Source: Leishmania martiniquensis (taxonomy: Eukaryota > Euglenozoa > Kinetoplastea > Trypanosomatida > Trypanosomatidae). Taken from it: 64,000 nt of DNA. Location: the NCBI RefSeq assembly GCF_017916325.1, contig NC_090155.1, positions 623,501 through 687,500 on the forward strand, given 5' to 3'. The notes under the pieces were generated by a model. It was not told the origin of the DNA. It did no database searches and was given only the letters and a program-made list of their open reading frames with translations. The translations under genes were made by a program, and so were the position numbers. Of the stretch, positions 42,408-51,912 are shown one piece after another; position 1 is the stretch's first letter; each line of letters opens with the position of its first letter.

Positions 42408-43548
42408 GAAGGCGTTAGTGTGAGATCACTGCTCCTCTGCTATGCTCCCCTGTGTCTAGCTGCTGCTCCCTAGATGTTATTCAATAAATGCTGCGCTGGG
42501 CCTCCGGCATGTCAGAGAGCGGGGCCGGCGAGGATGTGGGCGCGTCTCTCTCCGTCGCCTCCCTCCCTCTCTCGTTCCCAGTCATGCGCTTCGCTTTCGC
42601 TCTCCTCTCCGTCGACTGCATTACCGCTTCGTTTCGCGTTTCTTTGCAAGGGGGGGGCGCCACATCCTGCACACCTCGTGTCTGTCTCCCTCTCTCCTGG
42701 TGCCCTCTCCGTTCGACCACACAAAATCGGCGGCAGCGCTGCCCTGTGTCTCTCTGAAGGTGCGCTGTGCTGTGTTGGGCTCTTTGTGTGTGGACGTATT
42801 TTTGCTTTGATTTGTGCTTGAATCGACTTCAAGACGAAAGGGGTGTCGCACGTGTGGCTGCTCTGCCGTTGCCCATTTCGCTTGGCCCCCTTCCCATCCT
42901 CCCGCCTCATCGCCCCCCCCCTCCGTGCCGCTGGAGGGTCAGCAGCTGTGAATCTTGCACGCGCCGTTGTGCATCAAAAAAAAAAACGCAGGCTAAAGTG
43001 GCGACACGCTCGCTCCTCGTTGTCCTTCGCTTCGGCATGAATGACGGGCAGGCAACCCCCTAACCCAACGCGTGGGCGGTAAGGGCTTGGCTCCTCTCGC
43101 GGCGCCCTCGTGTCTTGGGTGCCCCTTCTCTGGTGCGGGTGTGCTGGCCTTCGTTTTCCTATCGCGCGCCGCTTTCCCTTTTCCCCCGCGGGCCCTTTCG
43201 CCGGCGGCCCACGCCAGCAGCCCCCGGCGCCGAGGGCCAGCGCGCCACCCAGGGCCCTCGCCGAAAGCCCACCGGCGGCTGGCCCCGGGGGAGGCCGCCT
43301 AGACCCCCTGGCGGCACGGAACCTGGCGCGAAGGCCAGCGCAGAGGAGGGGGGGCGGGGCGCGTGGCTGGTGGCGGGCCGTGCGCGTTGGCGGCGGGGGG
43401 CCGGCGGGCCCGCGGCGCGTGGCGGCGATTCCCCTTGGCGGGCGGGGAGCGGGGGGCCTAAGGCTTCGGCTGGGAACTAACATGCAGGTTGCGGTAACGG
43501 TGCATGGGGGGGGCGACCCGCTATCTTGCATGTGGGGTTGAGCAGGGA
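42408..43548. promoter_or_regulatory. Convergent strand-switch region (expected transcription termination zone)
   Basis: The plus-strand block ends at 42407 and the minus-strand block ends at 43549, so two polycistronic units meet here. The left half is pyrimidine-rich with an A11 run at 42976-42986. From about 43070 to 43520 the sequence is extremely GC-rich, with many runs of four or more G on the plus strand (43348-43359, 43391-43408, 43440-43460, 43504-43511) that could form G-quadruplexes. A short telomere-like C-C-C-T-A-A-C-C-C lies at 43058-43066. In Leishmania such convergent regions are known sites of base J and H3.V; that is background knowledge, not visible here. No tRNA or other RNA gene was recognised. 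Confidence 0.75.
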
Positions 43549-44727
43549 TCACGCCGATGCAGGGATGAGCGCGACGGCGCGTTGCAGCAGCGCGTGGAAG
43601 CGCTTTACCGTCTCTTCCAGCTCTAGAATGCGCTGCTGGGCGTCAGCGAGGCTGCCGCGCTGGTAGGCCGAGAGGGACTGCTGATACTGCTCCGCCTGCC
43701 GTTGCTCCTGCCGCAGGCTGCGCAGCTGGTCCTCGAGCGAGCGCACGGCGAGAGACAAGGTCACCACTTCGGAGCTCACTAGGGGGTCGCGGTGCTGCTG
43801 CTGAGGCGCGCTCGGCGCCAGGTCTGCATAGGCGGCCATCGGTGGAGCAGCAGTCGGCAGTGATAGAGGCGGTCGCGCGTACGCCGACGCCATCGGCACA
43901 GCCGCGTAAGGGCTTGCGGCGGCGTCAAAGGCATCGTGGTACCACTCTGCCGGGCTATGTGTCACCTGGGCTTCTGGCGCTGAGACAGGCGACACTGGTG
44001 GAACACATGCGGCGCTGCTAGGCGGCGCCGGCGCTGCGTGTTGCCGCTGCCACCACACTGTTGTGGACGGCTGTTGCGCTAAAACGGTGCGGTTGAGCCC
44101 TGTCTCGCGGTTCGATGGACTCGAGGTTGCGACGCCGGCTGGGGCAGAAGACCGGCGGCGGTGCATCACGTGCAGTACCGCGTTCGTGGAGATGCGGTAG
44201 TAGTGCAGGGTGGCCTTGTCGTTCAGCTCCATGTACCGCCAAAGCAGACGTAGCCGCTCTGGCCCGCACGCTAGCCGGCGCGCTGCCGCTTCGGTTGGTG
44301 CGGCGCGTCGCTGCTGCCGCTCCATCTCCTCGCACAGCATCTTCTTCACCTCCCACACCGTCGCCATCTCGTGAGAGGCGACGGGGTAGGTGACAGGCCC
44401 TACCTCGCACCGCAGGTTCAACACTGGACCACGCTTCAGGAGGCACACGAGCTTTACGTAGGGGTCCCCTTTCAGCAAGAGGCACCCATTGTCGCGCAGC
44501 GAGCGCTCGGCGTGGATCTGCTGCCGGTTGTGCAGGAGCAGCTGCACCTCCGGCTTCACTTTGAAGTAGTCTTCGATTGCCAGCTGTAACGAGCGCAGTG
44601 GGGCGTCGATGTCAATCTCTGTGTCAAAGTAATCGCCATGCGCATCAAAGATCCGGACCGGCACGATCGGTGTGAGCTGCACCGACACAGGCGCTGCTGC
44701 CTCTGGATGCGTAGTGTCGCTGCTCAT
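43549..44727 (-). CDS. Tandem ubiquitin-like domain protein with C-terminal coiled coil
   Basis: This is a 392-residue protein read from ATG at 44727. Residues about 20-95 look ubiquitin-like: V-P-V-R-I-F-D-A-H-G start, a helix beginning S-L-Q-L-A-I-E-D-Y-F, then L-L-L-H-N-R-Q-Q-I and a G-C-L-L-L-K-G-D end strand. A second unit at about 97-195 has L-N-L-R-C-E-V-G-P-V start, V-W-E-V-K-K-M-L-C-E-E-M helix with an insertion, and L-R-L-L-W-R-Y-M-E-L-N-D turn. A proline/serine/alanine-rich linker follows, then residues about 325-385 form a clear heptad coiled coil. No di-glycine terminus exists, so it is an integral ubiquitin-like protein, possibly an adaptor. It shares the ubiquitin-like theme with the large protein at 2264-5965 but no clear sequence identity. 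Confidence 0.8.
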   Translation of the reverse strand: MSSDTTHPEAAAPVSVQLTPIVPVRIFDAHGDYFDTEIDIDAPLRSLQLAIEDYFKVKPEVQLLLHNRQQIHAERSLRDNGCLLLKGDPYVKLVCLLKRGPVLNLRCEVGPVTYPVASHEMATVWEVKKMLCEEMERQQRRAAPTEAAARRLACGPERLRLLWRYMELNDKATLHYYRISTNAVLHVMHRRRSSAPAGVATSSPSNRETGLNRTVLAQQPSTTVWWQRQHAAPAPPSSAACVPPVSPVSAPEAQVTHSPAEWYHDAFDAAASPYAAVPMASAYARPPLSLPTAAPPMAAYADLAPSAPQQQHRDPLVSSEVVTLSLAVRSLEDQLRSLRQEQRQAEQYQQSLSAYQRGSLADAQQRILELEETVKRFHALLQRAVALIPASA

Positions 44728-45659
44728 TGCAACTGATCGTGAGCAAGGCGCGCACTACTGGGACGGTGGGGGGGGGTAAGAGAAAAGGGTGGATGTCGAG
44801 ACGGACTCGCAGGCGCACGCGCAGCTGCTGCCAGCGAGAGCAATGCAGCTATGTGAATCTATGAGTGAGGGATGAAGCACAGGTATTTCTGCGTATGTGT
44901 ATGCGTAAGGGAGGAAGGTGGGGGGGGGCAGGCGGCAGGCGACAGGTGGGGGTGGTGCGACAAGTTGTGAGGGAGGTAGGAAAGCCGCCGACAGGCTCGC
45001 CCGTTCTCTTTCCTAGAGCGCTTTCCGCCGCCGCCGTGCCCGTCAAGAGGGAGAGGAGGAAGGACTGACAGCTGCTCTGTGGGTGCGTGTGCGCCATGCT
45101 TTCTCAGACCGACCGACGTGCACTACTGCGTATGGAGAGGCGAAGCACGAGCGGGCGAGAGACAACGCGCAAGTAAATGGGATTGCGCAGCATAGTGGGG
45201 CTATGCGCTCTGGCACTGCTGCGTAAGCCATGGCTATGCGTTGTTGTGTGTGTGGGAGGTGCGGGCTCCATGCGCGCTTGATTGGCTCGGAGGTGCGCAG
45301 GCAGCCCGTATGACCACGTACACACCTCTGTGAATGCACCATAGACCTGTGTGCTCTACCCTGTGAGACCGCAGAGTCACGTATCTGGTGAGGTGTAGCA
45401 CTTCACCTCGTCTCGCCTCTGTAGGCGACTCGCGCATGATGCGCTCACACGACGCAGATATGCGCTCTGGACGACGACTCTTCCCTATATTGAATTCACT
45501 CTTACATACGCGTCAGCACTCACACGCACACTTACTTTCACTTGGGGCCCGCCCTTTCTTTCCTAGTCCGTCAGTTTCTATCGTACCAGCAATTCTCACG
45601 ACCCTCTGTGCCGCCAACGCCGTCTTCGCCACAAACGTTCGCGCTTTTCTTCCGCTCGC
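44728..45659 (-). other. Intergenic spacer of the minus-strand block
   Basis: There is no gene. On the minus strand a C-rich tract (44765-44777) followed by AG (44758-44759) lies about 30 bases before the ATG and is a good acceptor. An 82-codon open frame at 44849-45097 (minus) has proline/threonine-rich composition and is not supported. Confidence 0.6.
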
Positions 45660-46100
45660 CTACTGGGGCGGCGCGATCTGCTTAAAGCGTGCCTCACGGC
45701 GGCGTAGCGTCTCCTCGTCCACCACGAAGGTTGCTGCTGGGATCGGAGGCGCGGCGGGGGTACTGCTCTTGATGTCCAGCCCGAAGCGAGCGGCGCGGCG
45801 AAGGAGTGCCGCTTGCGTTGCACTCAGCGGGTCCAGACCAGCGTTAGCACGCTGCTTCTCCTCCTCCGACAGGCTTGCAAGGAGCTTGTTCACTACGCTT
45901 GGCGGCACGCCGACAGCACGGGGCTCGCCCTCTTCGTCGGGGTGCCACTTGCGCGGCGGCAGCGAGGCCTTGGGCTTGCGCAGGATGCGGTTGAGGCGGT
46001 GCGTGTTCTTCGGCTTCAGCTCTACCGCCTTTGGCGTGGCGTGGGCGGCGGGGGTTGCCGTCTCCTGCGGCGCAGGCATTGATTCGCCCTCGGCGGACAT
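45660..46100 (-). CDS. Small Tho1/SARNP-like protein
   Basis: This is a 146-residue protein from ATG at 46100 (the frame runs upstream to a GTG at 46184 through leader-like sequence). The N-terminal third is alanine/proline/threonine-rich. A basic segment (L-N-R-I-L-R-K-P-K) is followed by a helical part and then R-R-A-A-R-F-G-L near residue 110 and a terminal R-R-R-E-A-R-F. Repeated R-A-x-R-F-G units in short helices mark the C-terminal domain of Tho1/SARNP/MOS11, mRNA-export factors that bind the helicase UAP56/Sub2 and RNA. There is no SAP domain, which Tho1 and SARNP carry at the N-terminus; plant MOS11 also lacks it. The assignment is a motif-level inference. Confidence 0.55.
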   Translation of the reverse strand: MSAEGESMPAPQETATPAAHATPKAVELKPKNTHRLNRILRKPKASLPPRKWHPDEEGEPRAVGVPPSVVNKLLASLSEEEKQRANAGLDPLSATQAALLRRAARFGLDIKSSTPAAPPIPAATFVVDEETLRRREARFKQIAPPQ

Positions 46101-47004
46101 GCTGGTGTGACCTGGCGAATGGAGGAGGGGAAGAGGGGCAGAGGAGTGCACGCTGTGGGCGGACAGAGAAGAGAGGCGGAACACGCACGCGAGTTGCTCT
46201 GGAGGGATAGGAAAGTCACTCCACCCGCCGAGGTACGTGGGGAGTGGGCGGGTGCACGCCCGCGTGTGCGCCAGTTCGTTGACGAGGGTAGGAGAAATGG
46301 AGGGAGGAGAGGGCAGACGAGGTCAAATGTGCCGGCGCACGCGCAGGCGCAGAGAATGAGAGGCGAGCCGGTTGGGGCCACTTGCCGCAATGAACGCATA
46401 CAGGGCGGGGCGCGTGAGCGGATCCTCACATCACGGTGGGCCGAGAAGCATGTGGGGGTGCCGCAGGGCAGAGGGATGACGTGGGAGTGGACCGAGACGA
46501 TCAGAAAGAGAGAGAGAGCCGCAGCGCCCTTGTCGAGACGCTCTCGATTTCGCTTCTGCTACGTCGCGGACACATTGCAACCTCTCGTCACCACCATCAC
46601 TATGCGTCTCACACCGGGCCACATGACGGCCATATGCAGCGGGGCAACGTGTGGCGGTACTCTGAGAGATTACTTTGCCTTGCCTCAGCTCGGTCGCTGC
46701 GCGCGGTTGGAATTTACTGTGCTTACGACGGGAACGGGGCGGTCGGTGTGGCGGGTCTGTGGCGAGGGGGGGGCGACGGCGCCGCGGGTCATGGGGGGGG
46801 TGGCGAGGGAGGGGGGGAAGGGAAAGGCCCAAGAGACACCAAGGCAGAGCCCCCCACCCCCACAACCCAGCCTGCCCGCCCGCCCGTTGTGTGTGTGTGT
46901 GTGGTGCAGTGATGTGCCCGAGAGACGCCGACGGCGCATCAAGCCACACCAAGCGGCAGCACGGCACTGAAAGGACAGCGACCTCATCATGAATGCATGC
47001 ACTT
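46101..47004 (-). other. Intergenic spacer
   Basis: There is no minus-strand gene. The plus strand is purine-rich here, i.e. pyrimidine-rich on the transcribed sense, consistent with acceptor tracts for the upstream-coded gene. Long plus-strand open frames (for example 46107-46970) are composition artefacts. A GT repeat lies at 46886-46903 and G runs at 46768-46822. Confidence 0.6.
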
Positions 47005-48024
47005 CTACTGCGGAATGAAGCCAAATCGGAAGAGCAAAAACGCTGGTGCCTGCGAAGCGTTGAAGCGCAGCCCGATGGTCTCTCCAGCGTCAATGTTACG
47101 CACCGCACGCAGCTCAGCACAGCCGCCGATGCTGGCATCACGCGTGTTCACCTCCACCTGCACATTGCTGGAGGGGATGTGCGGGGTCATGTCCAGCAGC
47201 GGCACAAGCGTGGGGACCAGGTGATACTCCTCGGCATCGACTGGGTTGCCCGTCAGCGAGCTCAACATAGACTTGAATCGCCTCCGCCATCGCGTCTGCA
47301 GGTCGGCTTGATCGACAGTAGACAGAGCCGTGTAGCTGAGGGTGGACCCCATCTGCTGTGGCGCCAGTCCAGCCTTGGGTAGCATGTGCATGCGACTGAG
47401 CACAGTGCGCAGGGCCCAGTACGCCACCTGAATGGGCGGAGCTAGGGGTGAGTTCCAGCGCCGGAGCAGGTGCTGCAGGATGGAGAGCATCTCCCTCTGG
47501 TAGTCGTCCCACTCCACGAGTATCAGCGGGTCTAGGACGTCTTTGTGGCGTTGAATGACCAGTGCATCATCGATGGCGGGATGCGGGAGCAGATCGTAGT
47601 AGCTGCAGCGAGGGCTGTTGGGGTTCATGTGGTCGGCCGCAACCAGGAGCGCGAGGTACACCTGCTCGTGCATGACCGGATCGCGAATGCTGCGAGTGTT
47701 CATGAGATGCCGCACCACATCCAGTGTGGGCGGCTCCGTCGCCTGCACAAACGCGCTTCCCTGAAGCTGCTCTGAGGATATGCCACAACACTTGAGGGGA
47801 ACCGATACGACGGTGGTGCCCTCCCGAATGGCGCACTTCGCTACGATGCCGCGGCATTGCTCCTCATTGGGGTCCACGGCGACACACCTGAACTCCGCCC
47901 CCGCTGCGCGCATCAGCTTGCATAGAGCGCCGACGCGGGCCTCGAATGGCGCAAGCGTCTCGCCACTTGCGCCAGCGCTAGTAGCGGCTGTTGACGCTAA
48001 TCGGGAGAGAGAGTGCTGCAGCAT
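47005..48024 (-). CDS. SET-domain methyltransferase-like protein (SETD3/LSMT type), probably mitochondrial
   Basis: This is a 339-residue protein from ATG at 48024. The N-terminus M-L-Q-H-S-L-S-R-L-A-S-T-A-A-T is rich in S/A/L with R and no acidic residues, like a mitochondrial presequence. The SET fold is recognised by R-G-I-V-A-K-C-A-I-R-E-G-T-T-V-V-S-V-P near residue 60, an inserted helical region, and the closing L-V-P-L-L-D-M-T-P-H then A-E-L-R-A-V-R-N-I-D-A-G-E-T-I-G-L-R-F with F-L-L-F-R-F-G-F-I at the C-terminus. Members of the SETD3/Rubisco LSMT group have D-M-x-N-H, where N-H contacts S-adenosylmethionine; here it is D-M-T-P-H, so activity is uncertain. The usual C-terminal substrate-binding domain of this group is missing, because the protein ends right after the SET domain. 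Confidence 0.8.
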   Translation of the reverse strand: MLQHSLSRLASTAATSAGASGETLAPFEARVGALCKLMRAAGAEFRCVAVDPNEEQCRGIVAKCAIREGTTVVSVPLKCCGISSEQLQGSAFVQATEPPTLDVVRHLMNTRSIRDPVMHEQVYLALLVAADHMNPNSPRCSYYDLLPHPAIDDALVIQRHKDVLDPLILVEWDDYQREMLSILQHLLRRWNSPLAPPIQVAYWALRTVLSRMHMLPKAGLAPQQMGSTLSYTALSTVDQADLQTRWRRRFKSMLSSLTGNPVDAEEYHLVPTLVPLLDMTPHIPSSNVQVEVNTRDASIGGCAELRAVRNIDAGETIGLRFNASQAPAFLLFRFGFIPQ

Positions 48025-49092
48025 CGCCAAGAGGTTCGCTTGTGCTCTGCTCTCGATGCTCCCTTGAGTCGAGAAGAAGAGAGGGGGGAGGAATGCGGAA
48101 GAGACGCATCTTCAACGAGGGAAGCCCCGCCCACACGCATGCAGCGAAGACGAGATCGCACGCAGGTCGATAGCAGCTGCAAGCGGGAGGCTGTGCCGCA
48201 GAGGAGCGCTCTGGACAGACGGGGAAGGGAGAAGAGCTCAGTCACGGCGGGCGGTAGCGACAGGATACGCTAAAGAGGGGCCACAATACGAGCTTTTGAG
48301 GTCCACGGACTCGTCGGGAGAGGGGTGGACACATGAACACAGCGCAGTCCACAGATGTCTGAGTAGAGATGCACGCGCACCCATCACGGAGAAAAATTCC
48401 TCCCCTCTCTGGCGCCTCAGTATATGCACAACTGGCGGTTGCACATGAGGGCGGCATTGTGCGCAGGTGCCGAGTGAGAATTTTTAGCAATGCTACCGAT
48501 GGACCCCGGCAGACTTCTGCTACTTCAGTGCACCAACGCTTGCAGCACGCGCAATCGCTCACGCATACGCAGATAAGAAAAGCACACAGCGCGGAGGGAG
48601 GATGGACAACGCGCCACACAACCCGAGGGAAAAAAGGTGGTGACACTGAGACACTCGCGAGACCACTACCGTTCCCCCAGACCCCCCGAGGGCGTTCGGA
48701 CCCAAATGGTCGCACACACACATACACACACGACTGCGGAGAAGCGGGAGAGCAGAGGATGAGGGAGAGAGGCCTCCGCGCTTGCACGCCGCTGCAGTTG
48801 AGGGATACCACAGCAGAGAAGCAGAGTGAGCGTCTAGAAGCTTTTCGGTGAAAGGGGAGGGGAGGGGGTCAAAGGGGCCAAGAGAGGCTGAGGCTGAGGC
48901 GGGGGAGCACAGCCGTACCGCGCTGTTGACCCCAACCGGCGCCAGAAACTAAAGAAGTTCCCTTGCAGCACAGAGGCGGGGCGTAGGCAGGAGTGGGAGC
49001 GAACGTAAGATCGGTGGAGGCATAGGAGGAAGGCTGAAACTCAGTGAAGCGGTCTCTGTTTCCTCTTCGAACGCATCTGCCCTCCCTCCCCC
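48025..49092 (-). other. Intergenic spacer
   Basis: There is no gene. It lies between the SET gene and the retroposon. Purine-rich runs on the plus strand at 48060-48100, 48590-48650 and 48845-48875 are pyrimidine tracts for minus-strand trans-splicing. Short frames on both strands lack coding character. Confidence 0.55.
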
Positions 49093-50154
49093 CATCACCA
49101 CGACCACCACCGCGGGTGCGCCGGCACAATAGATGCGCATGCAGCCACGCATCCCCCGCCCCCGTGGCGCCACAGGCGAATCCGCGTGCTCAGAGACGAT
49201 CCGCCTGTCGTGGTGCACGGGGGCCGTGCGCCCAGCACGCGCTTCCTGTCCCTGTCCCGTCTTCAGATGTGTGCTGCGCGATCGCTGCTAGACGGACCTG
49301 CGTCGGCTACACGCCGTCACTCAGGCGGGCCGCGCCCAGGGCCCTGCTCGAGCGCACGGGCAGTGGCGCCTGTGGTCCCGGTAGCAGGGCGGGTGGCCTG
49401 GGTGCATGCCGGATGAGCTCATGGTCGATGTCGGGCAGCCGCAGGTCAGGGCCCTCGGAGACCCCGCGCCCCGCCGGTCTGCCGGCCCTCGGCCCGAGTC
49501 GCCCCGGACCGTCGGCATTCGGCATCGCGGAGACACTTCACGTGAGGGTCGGGCGGACTCGGCGGTCGCCTCATACCGCTCGCCGCGCCCGCGCCTCATC
49601 AGCCCCATCCGGTCCGACGTGGCAGACGCCGCATCACTCGCGCGCTCGTGCACTTTGGGCCCGACGGGTCTGAGTCGCCGCGCGCCTTTCTCGCCTCTCA
49701 CGCGTGCCCAGCGCACCTCTGAGCGCACTGCTCGGGCACGATACGCCATGCCGGCCGCGCTCGGCAGCGCTCGCGCAGGAACGTACAGGGGGCGGTTTCG
49801 GGACGCCGTTGCCGTCTGGGGTGCTCCCGGCCCTCCTCCGCCACCTCAGCGCATGCCGCGGCAGGTCGGGCGCTGCTCCACGTCTGCAGCGGCAGGGGTC
49901 CGCGCATAGACGTGCGCCTGCGCTCGCACAGCCCACCGTCTGGACCTGAGGGCACACAGCAAGGGGAGGCAGTGATAGACACCCGACGGGGGCGAGGCCG
50001 ATGCAACGCAAGCCAGACGTCTGCGACCACATCGCTCCGTGGAAGGAGGTGCGCTCTGAGCGTCGAGCGAGCCGAGAATCTCGCATGGCATACCGGGCGC
50101 CGTCGTAGCCAAGGCAGGCGGGTCTGCATGTGCGGGTGGGTGGAGCGGGAGGCA
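49093..50154 (-). repeat. Right copy of the 1.06-kb inverted repeat
   Basis: It is the inverted counterpart of 6534-7598, 1,062 bases, with one substitution and 3 bases of gaps seen by eye. On the minus strand the zinc-finger-like motif begins with R instead of C (R-P-V-C), so its first ligand is lost at the equivalent of base 6589. Unlike the left copy, this one continues upstream on the minus strand into further retroposon-like sequence. Confidence 0.9.
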
Positions 50155-51850
50155 AGGGGGGGGATGGAGTGCCGGATGTCGCGCTGACTGCTGCTGGTGC
50201 ATCTTCACCAGCGGGCGGGAGTCTTACGCTCTCTTGCACTCGGGCATCCGCCGCTTTGTCGCCCTGCCGGTGTATGCAGAGCGCCATGCGACTGACCGGC
50301 ATGCCTGCTCATGATCGAGGGGCACCGGAGGTGTGTGTGCAGGGGGATGTGAGGACGCTGCAGGGCTGCACTCGCCCGCCGAGGCTAGAAAGATGGGACT
50401 CTTTGATGCGTGCGTCGGAGAGAGGGCGGCGGCGCGTGAGGCATCCTCTCGAGGGCAGCTTCCAATCACATCAGTTCTTGGCCTCCAGAGCGGGCGATAG
50501 GCGACATCACCGGTGGGGGCGACGCCCCCAGAGGCTCTAGCGACGAGCCCCGCTAAGAAAGTTGGCCGCATCTGTGAGTGCCACCTTGCAGTTGTGCATG
50601 CGCGGTGATGCTGCGGCGGTCGGGGCCAGCGCGGCACTCCGAGGCTCGCATGCCTGCGCCTCACTGTCGCTGCGCGGCGCAGTTTCCCGTTTCTGCTGCG
50701 AGATTAGCGTGATTCGGGCCCCGCCGGCGCCGTGCCGTGCCGAGGCGTCTTTCACCGCCTGCGTACGCCGAGTGTCTGACAGGGAGCCGATCGAGCTCAA
50801 GCAGCCTCGCCCTGGCGGGGTCGTCGCTTCGTGCGCGCCCGCCTAAGAGGGTCGTCGCCGCAGAGCCAGGCCACACCACGGCTGCGACCTCGTCCTTCGC
50901 AGCACGAAGAGGGCTGTACACACCCCTACGCATGCCCTACGGAATGAGCGCGAAGATGCCACCGCTCCGCTCCCTTTCCGCCCGCTGCGCCAGCGTACCC
51001 AATGCATGAGAGACAAGGTACCTTACAGGCCCTGTGCGTGCGTGTATGAGCAAGGGCGAGGAGCGGCAGCAGCGACGAGCGTCTCGTGCAGGTCACAAGC
51101 CTCTGCGGCGCAGCGCCCGCCCAGAGCGGTCCGCTGGCACTGAGAGTCGGCAGCCGTGCCTGTGGGCAGGCTGCACGGCGCACAAGGATTTTCCACGCCG
51201 AATGGGTACGGACCGCCCTTCCTTGACGGTACCCACGCGCTGAGGTGACGGGGCGCATGTGGGGGTGGGGGGCGACGAGGAGCGCGTCGTCTCCGCATGT
51301 CTCCCCGCCATAGGATATGAATCGAGCTGCACAGCGCCGGACCTGCCACGAGTGCCTATCGCAGATTCCAAAGCAGCCGTAGAGGCGCGGTACAGCAGCG
51401 CGCCGGGTTCGTCAGCTGAGCACCACTCCGACCTCAAGCGTTGCCTGCCCCCGCTTCGCAGCTCGCCTCAGGCCTCTTTCCATCAGCTGCCCGTGGGGGC
51501 CGGGCGGGACCTGCTTAGGCCACATTGGCACTCTCCCTCTCATGCAGGCGGCACAAGCGCGCTCACCGTCGCCGGGGATGTGGAAACGATGACGAAAGTG
51601 AGAGGGAGGCGAAACGGCTCCTCGTCGAGGGCGGCCAATGACGGGCATCTGCTTGCCACACACGTTCGATTTTTCTTTGGGGCGCGGCGTGTGATCATCC
51701 ATTCCACCGAGCGCAGGTCGTTCGCGCGCTCGCGGGGCGTGCGGCCGGAGCAGAACATCCCTTGGTTGAAGGAGGCTAAGCAATAGGGGGGGATGCACTG
51801 CACGCAAGGGAAGGGCTGAGGTCCGCTGCCGCAGCCGCTGCACAATGCAC
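49093..51850 (-). mobile_element. Degenerate ingi/L1Tc-like retroposon (DIRE), minus strand
   Basis: Reading the minus strand from 51.85 kb downwards, fragments in changing frames recall a non-LTR retroposon protein. A segment near 51.6-51.7 kb ends R-L-P-L-T-F-V-I, as at the end of an endonuclease domain. At 50.75-50.93 kb A-A-K-D-E-V-A-A-V-V-W-P resembles the region after the reverse transcriptase palm. At 50.24-50.29 kb H-R-Q-G-D-K-A-A-D recalls the C-terminal histidine and aspartate of RNase H, and near 50.1 kb lies the zinc-finger relic. The order matches ingi/L1Tc elements, but every part is broken by stops and frameshifts, and domain calls outside the shared repeat are tentative. The element lies in the 3' region of the TBC gene. 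Left limit is set by the repeat; the right limit is approximate. Confidence 0.5.
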
Positions 51851-51912
51851 TGGTCCTGGCCCTGCTGGCGGCCGACGGAGGCCCCACTGAAAGGGAGCCA
51901 GCCGGCGCATGT

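Noticed and set aside
43058..43066. Telomere-like nonamer C-C-C-T-A-A-C-C-C in the switch region
   Set aside because: It is only one and a half repeat units, within chance expectation for C-rich sequence; not evidence of an internal telomere.
42408..43548. tRNA, 5S rRNA or snRNA gene in the strand-switch region
   Set aside because: Such genes often sit at switches in Leishmania, but I found no A/B-box pattern or cloverleaf-like arms by eye. A tRNAscan run would settle it.
44849..45097. 82-codon frame with a hydrophobic start on the minus strand
   Set aside because: The composition is typical of leader sequence, there is no codon bias, and it lies within the spacer upstream of the ubiquitin-like gene.
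46107..46970. Plus-strand frame of 287 codons
   Set aside because: It lies antisense in a spacer of the minus-strand block, is arginine/glycine-rich from purine tracts, and has no domain.
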